Part shown: positions 1 to 10,500 of the stretch, in pieces | Position numbering within the stretch: position 1 is the stretch's first letter | Layout of the letters: the number at the start of each line of letters is the position of its first letter | NCBI RefSeq assembly: GCF_021018895.1 | Contig: NC_079377.1 | Coordinates: 12,573,501 to 12,637,500, forward strand | Origin: Seriola aureovittata | Taxonomy: Eukaryota; Chordata; Actinopteri; Carangiformes; Carangidae | Direction: 5' to 3' | DNA length: 64,000 nt | Notes under the pieces: generated by a model | Told to the model about the DNA's origin: nothing | Databases searched by the model: none | The model's input: the letters and a program-made list of their open reading frames with translations, nothing else | Translations under genes and position numbers: made by a program

Positions 1-1819
1 GCCAGTCTCTGTCGCTCGTTTGGCAACCTTTTAACTTAATTCTCACACTCTTGCTGCTATGTTGGAAATCAAAGCACAATTTCCTGTGTGAATCATGAAA
101 TGAATACACTTTCTTTTGTGACTGAAACTATCAGTCACCATATGATTTCTATTTAATGCTACAAAGACACTTAAGGTTTTTCATTACCATTTTGTTTGCA
201 AATATGTTTTTGTAAATTTAGATTTTGACTGATGAGATTATTGATTTAATAATAATGATTTACTTTTTTTTTTTTTACTTTGCACTACTTTGTACTCAGT
301 AGTAGATTGTGTTTTAGCTCTCTGTTACACTGCACTTTATGTGGTTTATTCATTTCTGCCAGCTGTTGTGAAAACTACTGTGAGTAAAAAAGGTTACCGA
401 CTGACAAATGCACCGAGTCTGCTGTGCATTTTTCTACCTTTTAACCGCAACGTGAGTGGAATTTCCCATATCACTGTGTCTGTTCTCCACACAAACCATG
501 AAAGTGCTTTTCACAGTGCACATTTGTGGTCCAGCAAAGCCCTACCTTCACCTCACTGCAGCGACATGTCAGAAACTAAACTTGCGCTCCTATAGTTCAT
601 GTGTGACAGTGACATAAAGACTCAGTTGATGGTGACTTCACGGTTGGTCAGTTATCTTAGACTCTTATGTGGCTTTATTACACTGTTCGCAAACAGTTAG
701 TAGCTACTACATAAAGTGCATATTTGCACAGATTACACAGACACACTTTTATAACGTTTTGAATTACTATGTAGGACAGAGATGGTGTGTCTTTGTGATC
801 ATAATCACTGTCATGCATCTCTGCTACTGCAACAGTTCATGCAAACAGATCAAGAACTCAACTCGAAGTTTCCATCTCATGTGACACTGTGTGGATGAAT
901 TAACAGAGGAAAACTGTGTCAACGGTTGTAAAGATTTTATTTTTCTTTTATTTGAAGTTTTCACAATAACATGAACCTCACTTTCATTTCTTGATGAGAT
1001 AATAACCAACAGACATACACTATGATGTCTTTTTTAGGGAGGGTACAGTTGTAAACTGCATTAACTGGAAGATATAAAAGGTAATTGTGACTTATGTGAA
1101 AACCCCATTACTGTAAGTGATGAAAATGTTCTTTAATGAAGTTAACCCTGTACTGATGCATTCATTCATTCAGCTCTGTAGGATCCAGTCAGCTGTTCAG
1201 GGACAAACAGAGGACAGAGCAGCAGGCAGGGCCAGCCCCCTTCTGTGCAGATATATAATTGGTTACATGATGCCTACATCCATTATTAGAACAAGTGAAT
1301 CGATGGCGTTTCTGCACCGGCGTCACACAAAAACCTTGTAATATGAGAGAGGCTGTACAAAGAGAAACCCAATCTGAAGGGGGAAAAAAAGTGAGACTCA
1401 AAGAGAAAGCGAAAGAAAGAGGGAGGGAAACAGAGGGATGTTGGATATCAGGTTATGACGGGTTTTGCAGCTCTCTGCTGTTTTGTTGCCCTTCGGGAAG
1501 ACTGGGAAGACTGGGAAGCCTCATATTACCTTCTGCCTCTAACACTGAATATACAGGACTCGCTTCCCACCGCTTCCCACTCCTACACTTATTCTGCTCC
1601 TGTGATTATACCCTCACATCCCCATGTCCAACCTGCCTATTTGCTGTGAGATCCAGCAGCCACACACACGGACTCAGTGTCTTGGTTGTTATCAGTTAGT
1701 TAGTTGAGAGGCAGATTCTGATTCAGAAGCTTGATAGGTAATGAGTGAACAGTCCTCTTATAGGCTCTAACTATGGAAACATTTGAGTGCATTTACACAT
1801 TCAAATCCTTCCACTAGAT

Positions 1820-1821
<2 letters not shown>

Positions 1822-1881
<60 letters not shown>

Positions 1882-1882
1882 A
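1822..1882. repeat. (CA)n microsatellite
   Basis: Uninterrupted CA dinucleotide tract of about 30 units in non-coding sequence. Confidence 0.97.
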
Positions 1883-2272
1883 GACTGCAGCTGTAAGTGG
1901 ATTTGTCCATGGTGGGGACATGGTGAAACTTAGGAACGGGGGCAGTGAATCATATGAATGAATAACTGTGTGTAAGCCTTTAGATCAGTAGACTGTTCCT
2001 CTGTTACCTAAACCTAAAAGACTTTACTGGCCTCGACATTTTAGTTGTTTGAGATTGAATAGTGTGTGTTGTTATGCAGCAGTGTGAATAGAGTGTGCTG
2101 ACAGCTGAACGAACCAGATCTACAACAATCTGTTGTAGGTGACAATGAATGACACACGCTTGGAAATGCCATTAAAAGGAGGTGGCTGACATATAAATGT
2201 ATTGTTAGGTCACCACTGTTGCTTCATATTTCTTATACAGGGATGTTTTGAAGAATTGGATTACACTGAAGA

Positions 2273-2278
2273 AATAAA
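2273..2278 (+). promoter_or_regulatory. Candidate poly(A) signal, plus strand
   Basis: Canonical AATAAA in an AT-rich setting, about 40 bases from a minus-strand ATTAAA at 2315-2320. The hexamer is common by chance in AT-rich DNA, so this is a weak call. It would fit the end of a plus-strand transcript converging on hps6. Confidence 0.2.
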
Positions 2279-2299
2279 GAACAAGTAATTTGGAAACAG

Positions 2300-4307
2300 A
2301 AGTTTTATCTTCAGTTTAATAGCATACAGCATCTGTTCATAAATACTTGTACACGTTTTCTTTTTTTAAAATACAGGATCATGAAAAGTAACAATGTGAA
2401 ACTCTGTCAGACTCCAAGAGGAACTGTTTGGTAACAGAAAACAGGCACAGTTTAAGTTTAAGGCAAATTAATATTTGACATCTGAACAACCATAACACTG
2501 GGCTGTGTGGCATGTGTGGGGAAGTCAGGGAGTTCCCAGTTACTCTCAGATAGGCTGACACATGTCTGGTACACTGACCTGAAATCAGTCGCACAGATAT
2601 TGTCATGCTTGTTCAAGTGATCAGAGTTTGGAATTATACTATTAATACACCAGTTGGACCGTAGTAAGAAATCAACAGGTTTCATGGTGAAATCAGAAAC
2701 AGCTTTTGACTGTAGAGGCCTAGATAGAGAGCTGGTTACAGTACAAAAAAAAAACCTACAACTCAAAGAAAAAATCTTCTCATCTACCTCCAGCTCGTTC
2801 TCTAGAACATGGCTGAAGCTGAGGAGATGCAGCAGAAATGTAACACTGCCCTGTAAATGAAGAGCAGCAGTGTGAAAGGCACTCTGATTGTTCTGCAGCG
2901 TTTATGAGTCTGATTGTCACTCAACACTTAAGAGATGTCACTGTCAGTATCTCACCCATGAGGAGCCTATAGGGTCATCCTTTCAGTAGTCTGCCAAATA
3001 CTGTTACAAAATAAACATTTTGTTTTGGAGGGCTCCATGCAACACTTTCTATGACTAAAACAAGCCACACAGACTGCTCAAAAAGAAACAAATGCATCAG
3101 AAGACAACAGGTACTTAAATATACTTTTCTTTACAACACTTAATCAGAAAAACATTCAGTTCAATGGATGCATCAAAAGCACGGTACAAACAATACTGAC
3201 TGGGGTGATCTAAAAGTGCAATCTGTTTCAGAGCATGGAGAAAAATATCAGGAGCAAGACAGAGGGCCTAACATCTCTAATAACATTACCCTCACTGGGT
3301 CCATGAAGGAGGACGTACATGGCCTTATGCAAGCAGCAGGGCGCCTGTGTTAGTCACAACGTGCCCAACCCACACATGAATCCTAACAGAATTACCCCCA
3401 AAATTGAATTTAAAGTCGAACTGTGAGTCAGTCTCACTGGCTATTCTGCCTGGAATGTCCTGTGAGTTGGACTGCGACAGAGCAGAGCGGACAAGATGGA
3501 GTCCGGAGAGACAAATGGACGACAGGAATGGCGAAAAAAAAAAAAAACACAGAGAGACGCAGAAGCTGGACAGATCGAAGGTTTTGGGGGTTTTGTTCAC
3601 TGATGGTTGAGCCCATCGAAACCAGGTTAATGTTTAAGGATTTATAATGTGTTAAATACAATACTAGAAGTAAGTACAGGGACCCCCCCCTCTCAACCAT
3701 ACCTCACTTAAAACAAACATTCAAACACAAAGGCTAGCTTGTCTGGATAAAACTCAGTAGATTACCCACTGCAGGAATGCACTTTGTCATCAACAAGTGA
3801 AAGGCAGCTATACTTGGCTACAATTAACAGACATCAGCTACTTAAGACAGCCAATGTTGTACACACAGGTACACACACTAAAATGGGAGTTAGTGGCTTT
3901 GTTTGTTTGTCTGAGCAGTTAAACACTTAACACAATATATTAATATTATTTATTAATGACATTCTGATAAAGGCTAAACCTATTCAATGCAAGACTATGC
4001 AATACCTCTCTCATCCACGTGCAGTTAAGGCTTAAGAGATAAATAACATTGCAGATACAGTATGTACACATTAAGACTTTAAAATTACCTGCAGTATTTA
4101 CACCGGTAAGATCTTCAGTAGTCATTTCATAGTTTCTAGATGTCATACTTCATCTGAAATTACCAATCTGTTTAAAAACGCTATCAAATAACTGCATTAC
4201 ACTGATGATACCTGTAACATACTAATGTTACTATGTTTTAATTTGATTGTCAGCACAGTGATATTTTCTTCTCCATTGTAAGCTTGCTCAGTTCGTTTTT
4301 ATGTAAA
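2300..4307 (-). other. hps6: Probable hps6 3' UTR and 3' flank
   Basis: No coding exon is seen. On the minus strand this lies directly downstream of the hps6 stop codon. Candidate poly(A) signals are AATAAA at 3954-3949 and ATTAAA at 2320-2315, which would give 3' UTRs of roughly 0.37 or 2.0 kb. The segment contains a short A-run (about 3534-3546) and a C-run near 3684, but no clear mobile element. The true 3' end cannot be fixed from sequence alone. Confidence 0.4.
3949..3954 (-). promoter_or_regulatory. hps6: Candidate hps6 poly(A) signal (AATAAA)
   Basis: Read on the minus strand this is a canonical AATAAA about 355 bases after the hps6 stop. It is the first canonical hexamer noticed downstream of the coding region. 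Chance occurrence cannot be excluded. Confidence 0.35.
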
Positions 4308-7100
4308 TCAGAATGGGTTTGCAGGTAGTGCCACCCTGGCCCTTTGCACAGTTGTGTGTGTGGACGACTGCTGTTCAGGTGTTTCTGTGAGAAGAGCCGG
4401 GGAGATGTTGTTGCCCAGAGCAGAGTCTGTGCTGGGCAGCTCTGCAGGCTGACGAGGAGGTGCTGGAGGGGGAAACACCGGGGACTGGAGGATGTCAGCG
4501 TAGCGCTGGCTGGGCTTGGTCTCCCGCTGAAGGACTTTTCTCAGCAGAGGTTTCAACAGCCCGATGGTCAACTGGCTGCTGTGGGGGCCTGCAAAAGGAG
4601 CAGGGGATGAGGAGGTTGTAGTTGACATGGAGAATGAGGAGGAGGAGGAGGAGGAAGAGGGGGTGTTAGGAGAAGGGAGGCTTTTCAGCACCAAGTTGAG
4701 TATGGTGGTGACAGAGAGGTCCTCAGGGCACAGAGTCCACAACAGGTCCAAGTATGGGTCCAGATCTCTGTGGTGGGCCACCTCACACAGGAGAGTAGTG
4801 AAAATCTCCTTGTTGAGCAGGGGACTCTGTTTGCAGAACTTCTGGGCCACCTGGGTGACCCGCTCCCACTCCTGTTTGGCCATGAGGACCCTCATCGCCT
4901 GCAGGATGGCGTTAGGCCGCCCGCTGACCAGCAGCAGCTCAACCTCCAAGTCCTGGTGTTGGTCTCTGTCTAGGCCCAGGCTGGACAAGACGCACAGAGC
5001 TCGTTTGTAGAGCGGCACATTGTTCTCCCCGCCCTCCCCACCTCTCCCACTGGAGAAGCTCCAGGAGGAAGATGCCAGACCCAGGCCCAGACCGGCTGAG
5101 CCCTGCTGCTGCTGGGCCGCCTCGAGGAACCTGGGCAGCCAGCTGGGCTGGAAGTGGAAAACTGAGTGGCAGAGGAGTTCAAACACAGGCAAGGCAGCTG
5201 GCAAATTGGAGCTTGGAGATTTGGCTTTACAGTTGGCAAAGTGATCACCGTTGAGGCTGGGATGGCATTTTGGCCCCCCGTTTGCGAATCGGAGGGAGGC
5301 CGGGTTGCTGGAGGTTGAAGCAGGACTGAGGACAGTTTTCCACACATCTGGGGGCGCCTTGCTCGACAGAGAGCCCTCACCGTTGTAGTGTAGCTGGAGG
5401 GCAGCCTGCGCCGCTCTCCACGCCTGGCAAGGGAAGATGCTGAAGATGGAGTTGAGGTAAAGCAGAGTCTCTTTGTCCAGCTCTGAGGATGACAGCAGTC
5501 TGGCTACTTCTTTTTCAACAAGACTTTCACACACTACCTCCACCTCTTTAGCACTTCCCCTCACTAAACTCCCCTTCACGTCCTCAAGAGCGACCAGAGC
5601 CTTCAGCTCGGCCTCCAGGGAGCCCATTAGCTTGTCTTGCCCTGCCATACATCCACCGCCTCCATTCTGGGACAGCTCTGCTCCCTTCTGCTTTGGCCCT
5701 GCACTGAAGTAGTTCCTGAGGATGGAGGCTAAAGAGATGGGAGCCTGGAACCTACCTCCTTTCTTCAGTGTGTCCACAGTGAGCTGGGTGCTGCTCAGGC
5801 TCCTCTGCTGGTAGTATTTACAGGCCTCCTCAAAGACAGCCTCTACCAGGAGGCCTCCAGGATGAATACCCTCCACTGTACTGAAACCAGAGGGCTTCAT
5901 CTTAGAGTTACAATCTCTGGAATCTGTCTCCTTGTTCACGACCACAAAAAGTCCGGTTTCTGAGAGCAGGTGAGGTGTATGTCTTTCAGCTCGGTTTGCA
6001 TATAATAACCCCTCTCTCTCCAGCACAATCTTTTCCAGCTCCCTGCCACAGTTCACATCTACGACATGCAGATTTTGCCCCACCAGCAGCGCCAGGGTGT
6101 CCTGGTACATGCAGAGGCTAGTGTGAGTACCGTATTTTACCAAGCAGTTGTCTGCCTGTTTGAATACCTGTCGCAGCATCCCATCTTTCTGCAGGAGACA
6201 CAGCCAGCCTGTGCTGAGCAGCAACAGCAGGCCTCCACAGCCTGTAGGAGAGAAGTTGTAGATCTCAGGTGGCTCAAGAGTCGATAAATATCCCAAAGAG
6301 TCAGTCACCAACCTCTTAAAGTCAGACTCTTTAGCTGAAAACTTTTTTAGGGGAGTGTTTTTACATGTTGTGCTGATCCTGAAGGAGTCATGGCGAGGGG
6401 ACCAGGAGAGGAAGAATTTGGAAATGCTCAACAGTGGCTTCACTTTCAAGTCAGGAAGAAGATGCACATATTCCCCTGAGCTGACCACAGTGAATTTAGG
6501 ATTGTTGTGGAGGGCGATTTTCACCCCCCCCAGGCTGACGACCCCCTCCTCCACATCAAAGTCACGTCTGCAAACACAGTATCTTAGCTTATTCCTTGTA
6601 GAGCTGAGGGCAGGGGAGCTTTCTGAGGGTGGCCTCTCCTCACACCAGATGATAAGATTGGAGCAAGCACACACAGATACCACTCTGGCCCGGGGACTGT
6701 TGCACAAGTCTGATGTTTGCAGGAGATGCCAGCCAGCTTTGCACTCCTGGAATTTCCAAAACTCAGCTTTTCCATTCTCATACACCACTGCCACGGCTGC
6801 TGTGTCTCTCTTGCTGACGCTGTTATTATCATTATGGTCCAAATATAAAATATCCACAATGGGCACGGGTCGTGTCGACCACAAATCCAGCTTCTTCTGG
6901 TTCTGGACCAGCTGGCCTCTTTCATGCTTGTCAAAAGTCACAAGACCGGCTTTAGGCTTGCGGAGGATGACATGGATGTGACGACCATCTGGGCTCAGGC
7001 GGACGTCAGACAGACTGTTATTAGTCAGCTGAAGAATGTCAGTTAGCTCTTTACTGCCAGTATAGTCCCCGAAATCTGACAGTTTCTCCAACCGCGCCAT
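4308..7100 (-). CDS. hps6: HPS6, BLOC-2 complex subunit (single exon, 930 aa)
   Basis: HPS6 forms BLOC-2 with HPS3 and HPS5. That cytosolic complex acts in endosome-to-lysosome-related-organelle traffic, including melanosome biogenesis; human loss causes Hermansky-Pudlak syndrome type 6. Recognition rests on blocks shared with mammalian HPS6: an N-terminal LSDFG segment, SPDGRH, ARVVSV followed by WCEER, VFEEACKYYQQRSL near residue 425, EVARLL, and QAPPDVWK-like KAPPDVWK. The family is expected to have an N-terminal beta-propeller-like half and a C-terminal helical half. The gene is uninterrupted by introns, as in mammals. At 930 residues it is longer than the human protein of about 775. Extra length includes a serine-rich stretch near residues 814-832 and about 45 residues after a proline-rich PPAPPR motif, ending in NPF. 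The start is the first in-frame ATG (7100-7098), in a good context with G at -3 and G at +4. The longer frame up to 7169 opens with TTG, not ATG, and an in-frame TAG lies at 7190-7188. The stop is TGA at 4310-4308. Confidence 0.95.
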   Translation of the reverse strand: MARLEKLSDFGDYTGSKELTDILQLTNNSLSDVRLSPDGRHIHVILRKPKAGLVTFDKHERGQLVQNQKKLDLWSTRPVPIVDILYLDHNDNNSVSKRDTAAVAVVYENGKAEFWKFQECKAGWHLLQTSDLCNSPRARVVSVCACSNLIIWCEERPPSESSPALSSTRNKLRYCVCRRDFDVEEGVVSLGGVKIALHNNPKFTVVSSGEYVHLLPDLKVKPLLSISKFFLSWSPRHDSFRISTTCKNTPLKKFSAKESDFKRLVTDSLGYLSTLEPPEIYNFSPTGCGGLLLLLSTGWLCLLQKDGMLRQVFKQADNCLVKYGTHTSLCMYQDTLALLVGQNLHVVDVNCGRELEKIVLEREGLLYANRAERHTPHLLSETGLFVVVNKETDSRDCNSKMKPSGFSTVEGIHPGGLLVEAVFEEACKYYQQRSLSSTQLTVDTLKKGGRFQAPISLASILRNYFSAGPKQKGAELSQNGGGGCMAGQDKLMGSLEAELKALVALEDVKGSLVRGSAKEVEVVCESLVEKEVARLLSSSELDKETLLYLNSIFSIFPCQAWRAAQAALQLHYNGEGSLSSKAPPDVWKTVLSPASTSSNPASLRFANGGPKCHPSLNGDHFANCKAKSPSSNLPAALPVFELLCHSVFHFQPSWLPRFLEAAQQQQGSAGLGLGLASSSWSFSSGRGGEGGENNVPLYKRALCVLSSLGLDRDQHQDLEVELLLVSGRPNAILQAMRVLMAKQEWERVTQVAQKFCKQSPLLNKEIFTTLLCEVAHHRDLDPYLDLLWTLCPEDLSVTTILNLVLKSLPSPNTPSSSSSSSSFSMSTTTSSSPAPFAGPHSSQLTIGLLKPLLRKVLQRETKPSQRYADILQSPVFPPPAPPRQPAELPSTDSALGNNISPALLTETPEQQSSTHTTVQRARVALPANPF
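4627..4665 (-). repeat. hps6: Coding trinucleotide tract (poly-Ser) in hps6
   Basis: A GGA-type repeat on the plus strand reads as TCC-type codons on the hps6 strand and encodes nine consecutive serines near residues 814-822. Such tracts are often length-variable. It lies in a low-complexity linker before the last helical segment. Confidence 0.85.
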
Positions 7101-7479
7101 AACTCCCCGTTTGTTATTAACTTGCCACAGCGTATCAACTAGCCTGTTAGCTTGTTGTGCGGCACACAAATCTGACCTGCGGAGAAGCTAACTGAACGGC
7201 ATCTCTTTAGGTCCGGAGAGCAGCTTCATCCCGTTGTTAAAGTCCGTGGGGAAGGATACATCCACCGACAGCCTTCGACCACAGCAAGCCCATGTCGACA
7301 GACGACAACGGAGCTAAACCGTTAGCTGACAATAACCGCTGAATACGTTTTTTAAACCCCGAATCGAGAAAGGCACTGTAGTCAATCCGACGCTATGTGA
7401 GCACTGCCCTGACATCACGGGATTGTTAATTTCCGGATACCGAGCATGTTTAGCATAAGAGGAGGAGCGGAACGACGAC
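7101..7479. promoter_or_regulatory. Putative bidirectional promoter, hps6 / divergent gene
   Basis: Only 379 bases separate the hps6 ATG from the ATG of a divergent exon. The interval contains many more CpGs than the surrounding DNA and no TATA box near either start. It carries an ETS-type TTCCGG at 7431-7436 and a CRE-like TGACATCA at 7410-7417, both common in housekeeping bidirectional promoters. On the hps6 strand several ATGs precede the real start (for example near 7292-7294), so upstream open frames are possible if transcription starts far enough back. The transcription start sites themselves are not visible. Confidence 0.55.
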
Positions 7480-7583
7480 ATGGAGGCTAACGAAGATCTG
7501 TCTACAGGCAGAGAGAAGAGTAACTGCCCCTGCACGAATGTCTTCAGTCAGCTGTTCAGTCCCGATGGCAAAGGCTGTAGCTG
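7480..7583 (+). CDS. First coding exon of an unidentified divergent gene (partial)
   Basis: An ATG with purine at -3 and G at +4 opens a frame of 34 codons plus two bases, then meets a donor-like CTG|GTAGGT at 7583/7584. Read through, the frame stops at once with TAG, so splicing is needed for a longer product. The predicted start is MEANEDLSTGREK, and the segment contains three cysteines and FSQLFSPDG. I do not recognise the protein. The exon ends in phase 2, and the candidate exon at 62807-63002 can continue it in frame. It lies head-to-head with hps6 across a short CpG-containing interval. In human, HPS6 has ARMH3 as a divergent neighbour, but this peptide does not resemble what I know of ARMH3, so no name is given. 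Confidence 0.55.
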
Positions 7584-10500
7584 GTAGGTCGAAGTCAACT
7601 AAAGTTAAACATCTTAACATCTTTGCTTTGAAAACATAAATAACTTTTTCATATTACGTTATATATCCTTTTCCCCAAATATATATGACTTTATCGTTGT
7701 CTCTCTGGTTGTGGTGACTTAGCAGCATGCTTGCTAGCAGTTGTTGTTTCAACCACCTGTAGCTCTTCAAAAAAAACAAACAAAAAAAAAACCTTCAATA
7801 TATGTTTCATGGCAAAATGGAGTCTAGAGCCGACCTATCCCGTGTGGTCATGAATTACATTTTCAGTCAGTTCATTGTGTTGTTTGCTATTGTTTTGAGG
7901 CACAAATAATTTTGTCTGCCCTGCTTTAGTTAATGATTTGCCATCTATAGAATGAGGTATTTCCTCATCAGTTGACAAACAGTAAAAAAACTTTATCTTG
8001 ATCAAGATACTGAGCTGCTTTCAGATCCACCTCGACCTCTGGCCTTTTAACAGACAAAACAAACAAAAAGAGGTATTCCTTTTAAAATTGCCAAAGTTCC
8101 TCATGTTGCTGGAGGATAATCCAAAAGAAACATAGTTAAGAATCTGCAGTGGTGCTGGCAATATTTGGCTGAAAACAGCTTCAAAGTTGCAGCAGGTGAG
8201 ATGAAAACAACATCTAGATAAACACAAAAGAGGAACTGTTCAAATTTCCTTGTCTGCTTTGACAGTACTTTTTAAAAAGTATATTTAACCGATTTTACTT
8301 TCAAGACCTACAAGCTAGAATCTACCTTTACTGGCACGAAATGAAACTGTGAAAAGTACGTATGAGAAACGGTTCCAGTACGTCCTTGTTCATTTTGTCA
8401 GGAGGCTGTGAAAAGAGTGGCTGCTCGATAATAACCTCAGCTGGGTTAATACCAACCTGAGAAACTGACTCCCTTTAATCAGCTCCTGGAATAGGAGCCA
8501 TCCGGCTTCACACAACAGATGTGGTTGCAGGAGGATTTGAGAAGTGATGTTGTTCAGGCTTAGATGAGTCTGTAGAGAACAGCCTGGTGGGCGTCTCAGG
8601 GGCCAACTAACATATCACGCAGAGGTAAAAAGAAAACAAAAAATAAAACCATTTTTGTGCTGAAGGGAAAAGAGCATTTATCATAGCGGGAATGAAAGGC
8701 TTAGTGGTGACTCAGTGTAAGGAAATGTCTGCCTGCTGTGAGGGCCATATTTATTACTCCAATAAACTTTCATGGCAACTTTCAATTCAGCCCACACTGT
8801 GTCACTGCACTGACATTTAGATCCTCAGATTCAGACAAAGCATTGGTTGGCAATTGATATTTACTCTTGGCACTGTGTTGAGGCTAACTCAAACAAATCT
8901 GAGAAGGTGCCAATTAAACTTCCTTTCCTTTTATAGATAGTACAACCAGAACTAAAAGTTGTGTGTTTGACTTTCTTGTCTCTCTATTGATGAGAATGTT
9001 CTCCACACAGCCCTTTTCTTGGGGGGGTGGGGGGGTGGGGGGGGTCTGTTATACATAGCTATGAATGAAAGCTTTTAATCTCACTGCTGTGATTGAAAAA
9101 CCACCAGTGAAGAAGTGTTTGATAGTATTAAGTGAATTAGCACACAAGCTTGTGATACCAATAACCTAATCAAATCATGATCACAGCTCCACTGTCATTG
9201 TCAGACAAGGGTTTTTTTTAAACATGTCTTGGTCGCATGTTTTTACTTTATATTTTGACAAATTTGACTTTACGCTTTCTTTAATGTGGTCTGCTGAATT
9301 TAGATAACTGGATCTGAATTTTTTGCATTTGCATTCATATCCAGGAGGTGGCAGTGTTGAGCTTCAATCGCTGCATGTGGGTGGTTTTGAGAGCTCAATG
9401 TACAAATATAAATGAATGAAAATATCCGAGAAGAGCCCACTGGGGTAGAGTTAAATATGGATGATGCTTTTTTTCTTCATAATTTCCCCTTTTCCCTTTT
9501 TAAGCTGAACGCACATATGCATTGAATCCGAAGCACTACGCACAACACTCGCTGTGTTTTTCAATGAATATCACATGGCTATGCAGATGCAGCATCACAA
9601 GGCTGCTGTCTCCTCTCACCCCCAGTTAACTGGACTTGCCCATTAAAACTCATGACTTTTATTGTGTCTGCTTTACCTCGCTGCCTCTGGACTGTTCATG
9701 CTTTTCCAGTAAAATCCACAGTCATCCTGTGTTTGTGTCTGCGTGCGTCCACTGAGAGCTGAGGTGCCTTGAGTAGTTTTTCCACCTACGTTTTAGAACT
9801 CAAAGTAAAGATTTTCTGCTCATCAAAGCTGCATCTTCAGCCCTTTTTCTTCAGATTCACATGTTGATTCTACTTTTCTGTTACTGTCTGGAAGTAGGAG
9901 GTCGCTTGTCTGGTTTTACTTGCAAGTTCTTTTAAACTTTCTCTGACCTAACCGGCTTGAGCAAAAAGATGAATAGATTTCCTTGAAGTCTCTCTTTCAA
10001 ACCTGCTGCTTTTCTTGCTTTCAGCTTTCATATATTTATATGGGCTGTCTGTATTATTGTGCCACAAACACTTTAACGCAGGCAGGTGTATGTTTGTCCA
10101 TGTATTTATGTCCTATTATGTCTTTTTGCCATTACTGATAAAGTATATGGATGCAGTATGTTATTCAAATGGTAGATTCGAGCCCTGCTGCCTCCAGACA
10201 GGCTTGCCTTGGACAGAAAACACCCTCTATTAGAGAGTGTGTTTAGTCTGCTGTGCCTGTAGACAGGAAGATAAAGTGCTTGTCTGGAGACTAGAGGGGG
10301 TTGGAGGCAGGGGAGATTTCCTTTTTGAGTTGCATGGTGTTGAAAAGAAAACCAATGGCTGTGAAGATTTTCACTGCTCGGGGTAAAGAAGATGGGTAGG
10401 CTGTCAACTCCGCATTCCCTCAGGATAGAATCATTTTAATTTGAGCACAATTTAGAAGAAAGAAATGTCTGTGCAATCAAAGTGTGCGAGCAAAGGGAGA

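Larger units (their letters stand above)
1..2300. other. Gene-free flank downstream of hps6
   Basis: No convincing exon is seen on either strand. Open frames here are short and lack conserved protein character. The segment holds T-rich and A-rich stretches, a CA microsatellite at 1822-1882, and near its right end an AATAAA on the plus strand at 2273-2278. It could be the 3' UTR of a plus-strand neighbour that converges on hps6, but no coding sequence for such a gene lies in the window, so this is inference only. Confidence 0.5.

Noticed and set aside
4564..5010. Long plus-strand frames antisense to hps6 (also 6355-6981 and others)
   Set aside because: They are shadows of the GC-richer hps6 coding sequence and show no independent protein character.
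7480..7583. Naming the divergent exon ARMH3 from human synteny
   Set aside because: The peptide does not resemble ARMH3 as I know it, and synteny alone is not enough.
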